A stretch of 64,000 nt of DNA from Litorivivens lipolytica. GTDB lineage: Bacteria; Pseudomonadota; Gammaproteobacteria; Pseudomonadales; Spongiibacteraceae. Shown here one piece after another: positions 36,731 through 45,880 of the stretch; position 1 is the first letter of the stretch, and each line of letters opens with the position of its first letter. The notes under the pieces are model-generated. The model was not told the DNA's origin and made no database searches. It worked only from the letters and a program-made list of their open reading frames with translations. The DNA lies in contig NZ_JACHWY010000001.1 in NCBI RefSeq assembly GCF_014191715.1, positions 1,550,001 to 1,614,000 of the forward strand. The letters are read 5' to 3'. The translations under genes and the position numbers were made by a program.

Positions 36731-37852
36731 ATGCAAACGACACAAACCGCTCCGGACGCGGGTTTGCAGCCAGAGAGAGGAAATCGGCTCAGTGCCGGCA
36801 TCCTGCTACTCAAACGTCACAACGACGCTGTAGCCGTTGAACTACAGCGGCTCCGTTATGTACTAGTATCAGCCGCAGTAATTGGTGCACTGATTATCGT
36901 AAACTTCGCGACCAAAGCCCGCGTCTCCGGACAATTCAACGACGCCTTTTTTGTGAGTATCGGCATCGCCGGCCTCTTTACTGTAGTAGCGCTGATCAAG
37001 GCCTTTACCAATCGCGACCTGCGATCAACCGCGTTCTACGCCAGTATTGCCTCTGCAGCGCTGGCAACCGGACTCATCGCTGGTGGCGGCGTAGACAACA
37101 CCGGCCTCTACTGGGCTGCGCCCCTGATTTGCATGCAGTTCTTTTTTATGGGCGCCAACGGCGGCTTGTTTATTTCATCGCTGCTACTGATCATTGTGAT
37201 TTTGGAGATGTACTTCCCCGACATCATCCCCGCAGACTACGCGGATGCTCATGCAACCGAAGCGCTCGCCGGAGCCCTCGCACTTACCGCGCTCTGCTAT
37301 TTCAATGAACATTTCCGAAGCCGTAGTCACGAGGCAATGAGTTCTCAGCACACGGACAAAATGGTGGACGCGGCAACCGATCCACTGACCGGATTAACCA
37401 ACCGCCGCTTCCTCGACACCTTCTATTTTCCCGCCTGCAAAACAAGCCCAAAGGAACATTTTCCGCTGGGATGCATTGTTTGTGATGTCGATCATTTCAA
37501 ACAAGTCAACGATACCTATGGCCATGCTGCGGGTGACAGCGTACTGAAAAAAGTTGCCAACCTCCTCGCCAACAATGTTCGAGGCAGCGACGTGGTCAGC
37601 CGAGTCGGCGGCGAAGAATTTTTGGTACTGACCCAAAGGACTGACATCGCCGCCGCGCGGCGAATTGCGGAATCCATGAGAGTGGCAATAGAAGCATTGG
37701 AACCCAAGGAAGCGGGCGGCAGAATAACGGCCAGCTTCGGACTGTCGATCGCCGAAACCCCGGAAGAATTGGAATCCGTGATTACCGCCGCTGACGAGTG
37801 CCTGTATAAGGCAAAAAACAATGGTCGCAATAACGTACATTGCGACTATTGA
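36731..37852 (+). CDS. Membrane diguanylate cyclase (GGDEF)
   Basis: The 373-residue protein makes cyclic di-GMP. The N-terminal half (about 38-195) has about six hydrophobic segments forming a membrane sensor with no named domain recognised. The GGDEF domain follows from about 215: DPLTGLTNRRFLDTF, CDVDHFKQVNDTYGH, RVGGEEFLVL and a late YKAKNNGRNNV. The active-site motif is GGEEF, and RGSD five residues before it is an intact RxxD inhibitory site, so feedback control is expected. It is 2.7 kb upstream of another c-di-GMP gene. Confidence 0.92.
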   Translation: MQTTQTAPDAGLQPERGNRLSAGILLLKRHNDAVAVELQRLRYVLVSAAVIGALIIVNFATKARVSGQFNDAFFVSIGIAGLFTVVALIKAFTNRDLRSTAFYASIASAALATGLIAGGGVDNTGLYWAAPLICMQFFFMGANGGLFISSLLLIIVILEMYFPDIIPADYADAHATEALAGALALTALCYFNEHFRSRSHEAMSSQHTDKMVDAATDPLTGLTNRRFLDTFYFPACKTSPKEHFPLGCIVCDVDHFKQVNDTYGHAAGDSVLKKVANLLANNVRGSDVVSRVGGEEFLVLTQRTDIAAARRIAESMRVAIEALEPKEAGGRITASFGLSIAETPEELESVITAADECLYKAKNNGRNNVHCDY

Positions 37853-38090
37853 TTCAGCTAGCTTGCCCCACCCCTGTTAAGGCCTTAACTCGAACCGGGA
37901 CTCCGGAAAATCTGGGCATGAAATTTATTGGCTCGACATCCTCTGGCAGCCTCCACTGTTTGAACGACTCAGCAGTCCTTGGGGCATTGAGTTTGAACGA
38001 ATCTCACGCTCACTGCGCTGGCTATACACCCTGTATGGAAGATGCTGCCGGGCTTGGCGCAAACACGAATAGCCCTACAAAAATACGAAT

Positions 38091-38912
38091 TCAGCCGGCA
38101 ATACCCAGCAGGTCATCGCGCTGACCCAGCACCACTTCCGCGCAATAGCCGTAGTCGACGGGGATATTGCAGCCACTGATAAAGCCACCCAGTTTGCTGT
38201 TGATTGCAACCAGCGCCCGCCCCATATCGGCGCCGCTAGCGAACTCGCCGTTGCTTGGACAGAAAAGGCCAGATACGTCTCGGCCAATGCCCGCAGATTC
38301 CAGATTATCCATAAAGGCGGATTGGGTAGGTGAAGGCGAAATGCAGTTTATACGTTTATGCTGCTTCGCCAGCTCACCCGCCCGTTGCAGGGTGTAGACG
38401 ATAAGGCATTGCTTGGAAAAACCGTAAGCATCGGCTTTACCCAGGCTGTTTTCCGCCTTCAACCACTCGGCCGCCGCGTCAAAATCCTCCAGTTCAAGGA
38501 ATGATTGAACAACCTCCAAGTTGGATTTCCAGGCCATGCCGGCGGTTGATGCAATCGATATAACGCCGCCTCCGGGTTTGATGCGAGGCAATAGCGACTC
38601 AGTTAAATAGCGTAGGCCAACAAAGTTAATCATGATCGTTTGATAAACCGGCGTTGGAGGATGCGGGACACCGGCGCAATTGAACAAGCCGAAAATCTCG
38701 TCGGGCAGCTCAGCCAGCGCCGCATCAATGGACGCTTTTTCCATAATGTTTACCCGTAATGCCTCGGCGACGGGCGCCTTGATCTCACCAATATCCAGGG
38801 CAAAAACTGTCGCACCAGCCTCAAGCAGCAACTCTGTTGCGGCGGCTCCCATCCCGGATGCTGCCCCGGTTATAACCACATTTTGACCGGCGTACCCCAG
38901 AATATCGCTCAT
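38091..38912 (-). CDS. SDR oxidoreductase, coniferyl-alcohol/3-alpha-HSD-like
   Basis: The 273-residue SDR has the glycine loop TGAASGMGAA, FNCAGVPHPP in place of NNAG, the catalytic Ser in ISIASTAGMAW and Tyr/Lys in DAYGFSKQCL. The insert SFLELEDFDAAAEWL between Ser and Tyr and the C-terminus GFISGCNIPVDYGY are shared by coniferyl-alcohol dehydrogenases and bacterial 3-alpha-hydroxysteroid dehydrogenases. This suggests oxidation of an aromatic or sterol hydroxyl. It is divergent from the STAS operon, with the 22-base-period repeats in between. Confidence 0.82.
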   Translation of the reverse strand: MSDILGYAGQNVVITGAASGMGAAATELLLEAGATVFALDIGEIKAPVAEALRVNIMEKASIDAALAELPDEIFGLFNCAGVPHPPTPVYQTIMINFVGLRYLTESLLPRIKPGGGVISIASTAGMAWKSNLEVVQSFLELEDFDAAAEWLKAENSLGKADAYGFSKQCLIVYTLQRAGELAKQHKRINCISPSPTQSAFMDNLESAGIGRDVSGLFCPSNGEFASGADMGRALVAINSKLGGFISGCNIPVDYGYCAEVVLGQRDDLLGIAG

Positions 38913-38972
38913 GCTGCCCCCTGATTATTGATAAACACCTTGAATCCAAGGCTAGCATAGCCAATCGCACTA

Positions 38973-39012
38973 GGTAAATATATATTTCGCTTATGGTAAA
39001 TATATGTTTTGC
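38973..39012. repeat. Two tandem direct repeats, 22-base period
   Basis: GGTAAATATATATTTCGC at 38973-38990 and GGTAAATATATGTTTTGC at 38995-39012 differ at two or three positions and start exactly 22 bases apart, about two helical turns. They are in the AT-rich divergent gap between the SDR and STAS genes. The spacing suits paired binding of one regulator on the same DNA face. Confidence 0.6.
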
Positions 39013-39198
39013 CGATCGGCGCAGCTCAAGTACAACCCACCCGCTATGTCACAACACGCCACTCATGGCCTATCCAATGCCTAAAAACCCTAGTCCGCTA
39101 GGTAGTCACGCGTATAGCAGAAATAGCGGGCATCGACCAAACTCAGGCTTAGCACTCACCAGATCTGGAATGCTCTACCGCCCACGAAAGGAAATTCC

Positions 39199-39612
39199 AT
39201 GGCCAATAGCGATATTGCAATAAGCCGCCGACAAATCGGCGGAGAAACTCCGATGGTTGTCTCTGAGATCACAGACAACTGCCTGTATACCGGCCTGTTT
39301 GGTTCTCTGGATTCTACCCGGATGGCGGCGGTCTCCGATAAGCTCACTGCAACGTCAGAGCGCGCAGAGACAAGGCACGTGATTGTAGATCTGGGCAATG
39401 TTGACGCCATTGATTCTGCGGTAGCGAATCAGCTCGTTCGACTGGCCGACACCCTAATGCTTGTCGGCGTAAAGACCATTTTTTGCGGCATCAAGGGTGT
39501 AATTGCGCGCACCATGGTTGGCGCCGGCATCACACTGAATGGTTACCACGCGACTCGAGACCTTAAGAGCGCCCTGCAACTATCTCTTAAACTGACCGCT
39601 GAAGGGCACTAA
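39199..39612 (+). CDS. STAS-domain protein (RsbS-like antagonist)
   Basis: The 137-residue protein is almost entirely a STAS domain (about 20-125). The phosphoacceptor position is Ser73 in the phrase VDAIDSAVANQLV, which corresponds to the phosphorylated serine of RsbS/SpoIIAA. Such proteins bind a partner kinase or regulator until phosphorylated. AAAGGAAA precedes the start. It begins an operon with a kinase/phosphatase fusion and a c-di-GMP enzyme, so it is probably the switch element. Confidence 0.85.
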   Translation: MANSDIAISRRQIGGETPMVVSEITDNCLYTGLFGSLDSTRMAAVSDKLTATSERAETRHVIVDLGNVDAIDSAVANQLVRLADTLMLVGVKTIFCGIKGVIARTMVGAGITLNGYHATRDLKSALQLSLKLTAEGH

Positions 39613-39615
39613 AAC

Positions 39616-40599
39616 GTGCCAAATGGTATCTCTGCAGCCGAGTCCGAGGACCCTTTCGCCGCTGAAACCGGCATGGAAACCCTACGCTTCAACTTAGTTG
39701 AAGAAGCGGATGCCTACACCCTGTCCCGGTATGCCCGGGAGCAGGCAGAAGCTTTGGGGATTATGACCTTCGAAGCGGCAGCCTTCGCCAACGCCATTTC
39801 CGAAATTGCCATGAATGCCATTGTCCATGGCCGTGGCGGGGCGGCAGAAGTTCACCTAACCGACAATCAGCGCGGGATTGAGGCCGTAATCGGTGACAAT
39901 GGCCCGGGTATTGGAAGCCTGGCACAGGCCTTTACTGAAGGACACTCGACTGCCGGCACGCTCGGGCTGGGATTAAGCGCGGCACACCGCGCCTGCGAAG
40001 ATTTTAGCGTTCTACGCAACGATAGCAGCGGCACCACCATCGCACTGCGACAGTATCTGCATGTCCCCACGAACGAAATCGACTACGACGTGGTATCCCT
40101 GCCTGCGGAAAACAGCACCTACAACAAAGACATCTTCCTAACACAAGAATCACGCGGCGATACGGTGTTGGTAATGGTCGCCGATCTGGGCGCATTCAAA
40201 TCACTTGATCACAACGCCAGCCAAATACTGAGAGAAGTTTCTATCTCGCATCGACATAGCTCACTGGAAGAGCTCGGGACCGAATTACAGCGTTGCCTCG
40301 GCGACTACTACGACAATGACGAAGTCCATTTTGCCTTACTCCGAATAAGCCCCTTTGGTGCAGAGTGCCATGTCGTCGGTAACGCTCAGGCTGCCTGTTT
40401 TCAAGCAGAAAAGCCGACTGGAGAGTTAGCCACATTCACGGTCATTGCCTCAGACGGCGTCGACCTCTCACAGGTTACAGAACCCATAGTAGACAGCGAT
40501 GCCTACACTCTCGCCTCACAGATTTTTAATCAAAGCGCGGTGCCGGAAGAAGACGCAACCGTGCTTGTTGTAAGGAGATTCAGCAATGAATCACGCTAA
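39616..40599 (+). CDS. Fused RsbT-like kinase and PP2C/SpoIIE-like phosphatase
   Basis: The N-terminal half (about 20-150) is a GHKL ATPase of the anti-sigma kinase type: N box SEIAMNAIVHG, G1 box IGDNGPGIG and G2 box GTLGLGLSAAHRA. The C-terminal half (about 170-325) has PP2C/SpoIIE-type landmarks: acidic residues in NKDIFL, VADLG, ASDGVD and a final EEDATVLVVRR. Kinase and phosphatase for one STAS protein would thus be one chain. The start is GTG 39616, just after the STAS stop; ATG 39673 (METLRFNLVEE) is a fair alternative. It overlaps the next gene by 14 bases. Confidence 0.8.
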   Translation: MPNGISAAESEDPFAAETGMETLRFNLVEEADAYTLSRYAREQAEALGIMTFEAAAFANAISEIAMNAIVHGRGGAAEVHLTDNQRGIEAVIGDNGPGIGSLAQAFTEGHSTAGTLGLGLSAAHRACEDFSVLRNDSSGTTIALRQYLHVPTNEIDYDVVSLPAENSTYNKDIFLTQESRGDTVLVMVADLGAFKSLDHNASQILREVSISHRHSSLEELGTELQRCLGDYYDNDEVHFALLRISPFGAECHVVGNAQAACFQAEKPTGELATFTVIASDGVDLSQVTEPIVDSDAYTLASQIFNQSAVPEEDATVLVVRRFSNESR

Positions 40600-42265
40600 C
40601 GACACTGCAGACTCCATTGACCAACTTTTTTTTGGACTGATGGGAAGCATCTCCCACGGCGTTGTTGCGCTTGGGGCCTCAGGGATTGTATCGGTAGTTA
40701 ATCAACGAGCCATTGAGCTTCTGGGGTACGGCGAAGGTCACCAGGCCAATGACTACCTCGATGAACACTACTCGTCGCTTTTTGACAAAACGCCCGATAT
40801 CAGCGACATGTATCAAAATCTGGTATTGAGTGGTCGTCGCAAGGAGTTTGACATCCCTTCTCTGCCCAACGGCCCCTACGAACTGGTCGTTAAGTGCCGC
40901 AGCATGATGCACGGCTGCCTGTTTCTACTGGAAGAAAAAGCCGGCATACATCATGGGAAAAACACTGCGAATCATGATGAACTGACCCACTTGCTCAACC
41001 GAAAAGAATTTGAGCAGAGACTGCAAAAGGCATTTGAACAACACCAAGCTACGAACCTCGAAAGCGGCGTTATTTTTATCAACATTGACCACTTTAAGCC
41101 TGTGAATGACGTTGCCGGGCACGCCGCCGGCGACGCGCTGTTGCGTCGTATTTCCACGCTAATCCAAAGTCGTATCAAACCGCAGGATCACGCTGCCCGA
41201 ATGGGGGGAGACGAGTTTTGCATACTGATAGAGGATTGCCCGCAACATGTTTGCGAGCGCGTAGCCTTATCCATTTGTGATGATATTGAGAAGCTCTCAT
41301 TCCACCACGACGGACGATTATTTAACGTCAGTGCGTCTATTGGAATTTCCACAATGAGCCACGAGTTTTCCTCCAGCAGCGAAGTGCTAAGCGCAGCCGA
41401 TGCCGCCTGCCGCTCGGCCAAGCTCGCCGGGCGCAATACCGTGCAAATTCTGGATAAAGACCACCATCTGTACAACAACGCGCAGAATCAGTCGGAATGG
41501 CTGGATGAGATCAACCGCTCATTGACGGAAAATCGACTACTACTAGCCAGACAGAAAATCTGCTCAACCAGCGACCACTCACTGCATCACTGGGAAATCC
41601 TGGTGAGAATGCAAGGTGTGGGCGGCCGAATCATTTCTCCCGGACTATTCCTCCCAATTGCCGAGCGTTATCAGCTTATGCCGGAGATTGACCGCTACGT
41701 GTTAGGTAAAGTCTTTGAGTACTGCCACGTTAACGGGGACGATGCGGATCACTACGCCATCAACCTGTCAGCTCAGACTATATGTCAGGAGCGATTCCCG
41801 GCATTTGTTGATGCATTGCTGGAAAAGTACGCGATCGATACGCAACGCATCATGTTTGAGATCACTGAATCCTCGGCGCTCGATAATATGGAAACCTGCC
41901 TCTCAACCATTAACTACTTGCGAGAACTCGGATTCGAGTTTGCACTGGATGACTTTGGCACGGGCTTTTCCTCATTCAAGAACCTGCAATCCATCCCGGT
42001 GAGCTACCTGAAGATTGACGGCGCATTTGTCAGGGGAATCGAAAGTGACGACACCCTGAAAGCCATCGTGCAATCCATGCAGGATATCGGTGCTGCCATG
42101 AACCTGAAAACCATCGCAGAATTCGTGGAAACGGAGGCAGAGTGCCGCACTCTGGATCAGATCGGCGTTGATTTCGTGCAAGGCTACTACTTACACAAAC
42201 CGGAATTGATTCCGATAGAACGTTATGCGGAGAGCAGAAACCCGATGACGAGTCAGGCCAGTTAA
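40586..42265 (+). CDS. PAS-like/GGDEF/EAL cyclic di-GMP protein
   Basis: The 559-residue soluble protein has an N-terminal PAS-like sensor (about 15-115), a GGDEF domain (about 130-290) with intact RMGGDEF and a degenerate inhibitory site (KPQD), and an EAL domain (about 305-550). In the EAL domain the name-giving motif is EIL, but NLSA, FEITES, DDFGTGFS, YLKIDG, IAEFVE and QGYY are all present, so metal and catalytic ligands look complete. It could make and degrade c-di-GMP. AAGGAG precedes the ATG. It is the output gene of the STAS operon. Confidence 0.9.
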   Translation: MNHANDTADSIDQLFFGLMGSISHGVVALGASGIVSVVNQRAIELLGYGEGHQANDYLDEHYSSLFDKTPDISDMYQNLVLSGRRKEFDIPSLPNGPYELVVKCRSMMHGCLFLLEEKAGIHHGKNTANHDELTHLLNRKEFEQRLQKAFEQHQATNLESGVIFINIDHFKPVNDVAGHAAGDALLRRISTLIQSRIKPQDHAARMGGDEFCILIEDCPQHVCERVALSICDDIEKLSFHHDGRLFNVSASIGISTMSHEFSSSSEVLSAADAACRSAKLAGRNTVQILDKDHHLYNNAQNQSEWLDEINRSLTENRLLLARQKICSTSDHSLHHWEILVRMQGVGGRIISPGLFLPIAERYQLMPEIDRYVLGKVFEYCHVNGDDADHYAINLSAQTICQERFPAFVDALLEKYAIDTQRIMFEITESSALDNMETCLSTINYLRELGFEFALDDFGTGFSSFKNLQSIPVSYLKIDGAFVRGIESDDTLKAIVQSMQDIGAAMNLKTIAEFVETEAECRTLDQIGVDFVQGYYLHKPELIPIERYAESRNPMTSQAS

Positions 42266-42274
42266 AAGGGCTTC

Positions 42275-42678
42275 CTAGCCCTTACCCATCACTTCGTAGA
42301 TACGCTTGGTGAAATACCAACGGCCATCGCGCTTGACGTATTCATCATCGAAGCAGCCTACCACCACAACCTGCCCCCCGCCATGGGGTAAATCAATTCG
42401 CGGCAATAGCATTTGCCGGTTGCCTTGTCGCCCTCTATATTCAGCTCGGCGGGGAAGGAAATCATGCTCATAAATTCCACGTAGGCGAGCTTTTCGCGGA
42501 AGGCTTCAACCACATTCTGCTTCCCGGCCACCGGCGTTTCCATGGAAGGCAGACCCCACACACCCTCTTCCGCCCAGGTTTCACCCCAGGCATCGGCGTC
42601 GATCCGCATGGCGCCGGCGGCAAATTCTTCACACAGCTCGCGAATCGCGAGGCGGTCTTCTACTGAACCTTTGTTCAT
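42275..42678 (-). pseudogene. SnoaL-like gene broken by a frameshift
   Basis: ATG 42678 (GGAGA upstream) opens a SnoaL/NTF2-like frame: EDRLAIRELCEEFAAGAMRI, then DADAWGETWAEEGVWGLP. It stops early at 42358 after CRELIYPMAGGRLWW. The missing end lies in another frame directly after: GGGQVVVVGCFDDEYVKRDG and RWYFTKRIYEVMGKG, ending TAG at 42275-42277. One lost base in the CCCC or GGGGGG run around 42378-42395 would explain it. It may be a true mutation or a homopolymer sequencing error. The intact protein would be about 134 residues. Confidence 0.8.
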
Positions 42679-42736
42679 GGGTATCTCCGGAATTTTAGAA
42701 ATCGGCCCCACCATAACAAATCAACACTACTGTTCA

Positions 42737-43435
42737 CTATCTGTTTGGGGCAGCGGTTGCCGGCACCGACTCCCAGGCCGGAATCTCGAAGTCGCGATAG
42801 CGCTGCTCTTCCACAATGGCACGTAGTCCAGCCAGGGTTTTCAGCGGGGTTTCCGCAATGACGCCATTGGCCAGGGTCGCCGATGGCGAACCACCGAGAT
42901 CAATGTGGAGACGATAGGACACCTGATGCCCACCCTCTACCGGGACAAAGGTGAACTCACCGGCAAAGCGTTCGGCCCAGGGATAGCTGCCGAGATCCGG
43001 CAGCTTGTCACGGGCCGCGGCTGGCAACGCTTCCCGTTCGATGCCTTGCAGAGCGATACGCACCTCGGTATCCCCGGGCGTGATGCTGGATCGCACCAGC
43101 AGGGCGCGATCCTTGTAGGGCCAGGGCAGATCATTGCGCATGTAGGTAAAGCGCTCCAGCACATCGGGTTCCGCCAGCAGCACCGGGGCCAGGCAATTGT
43201 GCATCCAGCGCGGGCAGGCGGCGGTATCGTCCAGCACCCCCATCAGCTGATTCAGCTGCGCCGCAACAAAGGCTTCGGCGCGAAACTCCCGATAGTCCGA
43301 GTCATCCCTTTCCCGGCTGTACACGCTGATGCCATCCTTTTGCTTTTCCAGCTTCCAGCCGCCGTCGACATCCGCCCGGGTTGCACTGCATGAGGCCATG
43401 GCCAGCAGCAAAATAACCAACAATCTGCTCATCAT
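42737..43435 (-). CDS. START-domain lipid-binding protein, exported
   Basis: The 232-residue protein has a hydrophobic signal ending LAMASC, which may be a lipobox (Cys16). A START fold follows: WKLEKQKDGISVYSR, then AACPRWMHNCLAPVLLAEPD, FTYMRNDLPWPYKDRALLV and a C-terminal helix ANGVIAETPLKTLAGLRAIV. START proteins bind sterols or other lipids in a deep cavity; bacterial exported versions are poorly understood. It follows the TonB receptor on the same strand by 51 bases and may work with it. Confidence 0.8.
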   Translation of the reverse strand: MMSRLLVILLLAMASCSATRADVDGGWKLEKQKDGISVYSRERDDSDYREFRAEAFVAAQLNQLMGVLDDTAACPRWMHNCLAPVLLAEPDVLERFTYMRNDLPWPYKDRALLVRSSITPGDTEVRIALQGIEREALPAAARDKLPDLGSYPWAERFAGEFTFVPVEGGHQVSYRLHIDLGGSPSATLANGVIAETPLKTLAGLRAIVEEQRYRDFEIPAWESVPATAAPNR

Positions 43436-43486
43436 CTTTATCCTGGTGTGCGCACTGTAGAGTGCCCGCCAGCATAAACACGGGGG

Positions 43487-45850
43487 CTACCAATCCAGCC
43501 GAACCGCGCTGTACACGGCCCTTCCCGGCGACTGATGCGCATAGTAGCTGCCGGGGAAGAAAGGCGCATCGGTCACGATGTTGAGGGTTTTCTCGTCGGT
43601 AAGGTTCTTGATGCCTACCGTAAAGCTCCACAACTGGCTGATATGGCCGATGCTGACACGCAGATTCAGCTTGGTGTTCGCTTTGACCAGCGAATTCGGA
43701 TCAAGATCCGTATCCGTGTATTTATCGCCGGTATGTACCACATCCAGGACTGCTTGCAGCCCATGACGATTGCCCAGAGGAATCTGCAACATGGGGCTGA
43801 CAGTCAACGAGTGCTCGGGCGAATAGGCAACTTCGCCACCGGCCAGATCCTGCTCTGAATCACGACCAGCCGCATAGGGTGCAGGGGCGCCGGGATAACT
43901 GTCGTAGGTGCTATCCAGGATGCCCAGCGCGCCATTGATGCTCAGTGGCTGCCAGGGGGTCAGCCATTGCCAGTCAACTTCCAGGCCGCGCGAGGTAGCG
44001 GTGGCAGCGTTGCGCACATCGAAAAACACCCCGTTGTAAGCCAGCACCTGCAGGTCATCAAACTCGGTGTGAAACAAAGCCAGATTGACACTCAGACTGC
44101 GGTCAAAGAAACGGCCCTTGCTGCCGATTTCCACACTGCGGGCCAGCTCATCGTCAAAGGTCAATTGCTCTCCGGTAAACGACAAGGCGTTGTAGCCGCC
44201 ACTCTTGAAGCCCTGCGACGCGGTAAGGTAAACATTGAGTTCATCGCTCGGCGCATACATCAACGACAGCTTGGGCGAGATATCCGTCACGCTGCGCTCC
44301 TGATCTGTCAGCGCATAGGTCTGCGCCCCCAGAACCAACCCGAAGGTACACGGCGATTCGGGGATCGCCCGGTCACAGCCCAGAGTGCCGCGCACATCAG
44401 CGCGCTTGGTTTCGCGGTTAACGCGCAGGCCCGGCGTTACCAGAAAGGTATCGGTGACAAACCAGGTGAACTGACCGAACAATCCGAGCGAACGGGTATC
44501 CCGTGTGAAGTCCAGATCAAAGCGCTGGTTGTCCTGCGTCAGGGTGAGGGCGTAGAGGGCCGGAATCGCCACGGCGAAGTCACCCGCCAGTTCGGCTGCA
44601 TCCTCGGTCAATACGTAATCGGTAGTGTCCTCACCTTGCTTGAAACCGCCGTCAAAACCGTAGTCCGCACTGTAATAGAAGAGCCCGCCAACAAAATCGA
44701 GACTGCTGCCGAGGCCGAACAGACCGTCGTTGCTGCCGCTGAAACGCCATTCCAGCGTGTGCTGCAGATGCTCATCAAAGGCAAACATAGTGGCGATATC
44801 TGCGGGTGAGGCGTCCAGATCCGCCACCACATCCAGCGTCAATTCACTGCGCGCCGCCACCACGGTCATATCCAGCTGCTCGAGCCCCAGCGCCGCACCA
44901 AAATCCACTTCGGTTTTCAAGGCAATCGTCGAGGTATCGCGCTGCAAAAAGCCTGGCGTGTTCATACTGCTCGTGCCGTTGTAGGGATCGTCTTCCACCT
45001 GAGCATCAAACTGTTCGAGATAGTTGCGACTGTCGTCGTCCAGCTGCCACAACTGCTGGGGCCAGTGATTCATTTCGGTATCGGATCGCTGCGCCAGTAG
45101 CTCCACTTCAACGGCATCGTGCGGCAACCACAAGAATTTCACCCGCTGGGCATTGTAGTCCGGGTTCTCTTCATTGCGATCCAGCGCCGTGTTGTATAAC
45201 TCGCCATCGGTACTGTTGTGCACGGCAGCCAATCGCACGCCAGCACTGTCACCCAGCATGGCACCGGTCGCCAGTTCGGCTTTGCGGCCACCGTGCTCGG
45301 AGCTGCCCATCTCCAAATAGAGCTGCGGTTCCTCGGTAACGCCCCGCGATGTCAGGTTGAACACACCCGCCACCGTGTTTTTGCCAAACAGGGTGCCCTG
45401 CGGCCCGCGCAGTACCTCGATCCGTTCGATATCAAACGGCACTTCGCTGAAATAGGCGCTGCGACCGTAAAACACCTCATCTCGAACCAAACCCACCGAA
45501 CTCTCAAAGCTGGGGTTAAAGGGATTGGTGCCAAAACCGCGAATGTATACCTGATTGTTCTGCTGGCCTTCAGAGGCAAAGTTGACGTTGGGCAGTTGCA
45601 CCGCCAACTCGGCGAGTGTGCTGATGTTGGCCTGGCGCAACGTATCCCCGGTCACCGCCGATACAGAGATGGGCACATCCTGCAGGCTTTGCGCTGTTTT
45701 CTGAGCGGTAACAATTACCTCCTCCAATACACGAATATCTCCCAGCGCAGGAGCGGCCAACAGCACCCCCGCCAATGTAAGGGAGCGGCAGGAAGAATCC
45801 GGTGCGCTGCGACCATGGCGACGTTTTTTTATTGTGGTTTTCATACTCAT
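43487..45850 (-). CDS. TonB-dependent receptor
   Basis: The outer-membrane receptor has 787 residues. After a signal segment (about 1-37) comes a TonB box-like LEEVIVTAQK, the plug domain (about 55-165, with IERIEVLRGPQGTLFGKNTVAG) and a 22-stranded barrel ending in aromatic Trp (AVYSAVRLDW). The plug phrase FGKNTVAGVFNLTSRG is typical of the marine receptor family for hydrophobic or sterol-like substrates, not of classic siderophore receptors. A second ATG two codons in (45844) has a better spaced GGAAGG. It ends the BVMO operon after the MFS gene. Confidence 0.92.
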   Translation of the reverse strand: MSMKTTIKKRRHGRSAPDSSCRSLTLAGVLLAAPALGDIRVLEEVIVTAQKTAQSLQDVPISVSAVTGDTLRQANISTLAELAVQLPNVNFASEGQQNNQVYIRGFGTNPFNPSFESSVGLVRDEVFYGRSAYFSEVPFDIERIEVLRGPQGTLFGKNTVAGVFNLTSRGVTEEPQLYLEMGSSEHGGRKAELATGAMLGDSAGVRLAAVHNSTDGELYNTALDRNEENPDYNAQRVKFLWLPHDAVEVELLAQRSDTEMNHWPQQLWQLDDDSRNYLEQFDAQVEDDPYNGTSSMNTPGFLQRDTSTIALKTEVDFGAALGLEQLDMTVVAARSELTLDVVADLDASPADIATMFAFDEHLQHTLEWRFSGSNDGLFGLGSSLDFVGGLFYYSADYGFDGGFKQGEDTTDYVLTEDAAELAGDFAVAIPALYALTLTQDNQRFDLDFTRDTRSLGLFGQFTWFVTDTFLVTPGLRVNRETKRADVRGTLGCDRAIPESPCTFGLVLGAQTYALTDQERSVTDISPKLSLMYAPSDELNVYLTASQGFKSGGYNALSFTGEQLTFDDELARSVEIGSKGRFFDRSLSVNLALFHTEFDDLQVLAYNGVFFDVRNAATATSRGLEVDWQWLTPWQPLSINGALGILDSTYDSYPGAPAPYAAGRDSEQDLAGGEVAYSPEHSLTVSPMLQIPLGNRHGLQAVLDVVHTGDKYTDTDLDPNSLVKANTKLNLRVSIGHISQLWSFTVGIKNLTDEKTLNIVTDAPFFPGSYYAHQSPGRAVYSAVRLDW

Positions 45851-45880
45851 TTCCTTCCCCGAACTGGGGGATTACTTCAG

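Noticed and set aside
36313..36840. Plus-strand frame upstream of the diguanylate cyclase
   Set aside because: No Shine-Dalgarno site, no recognisable family, and a 110-base out-of-frame overlap with a certain gene; kept only as doubtful.
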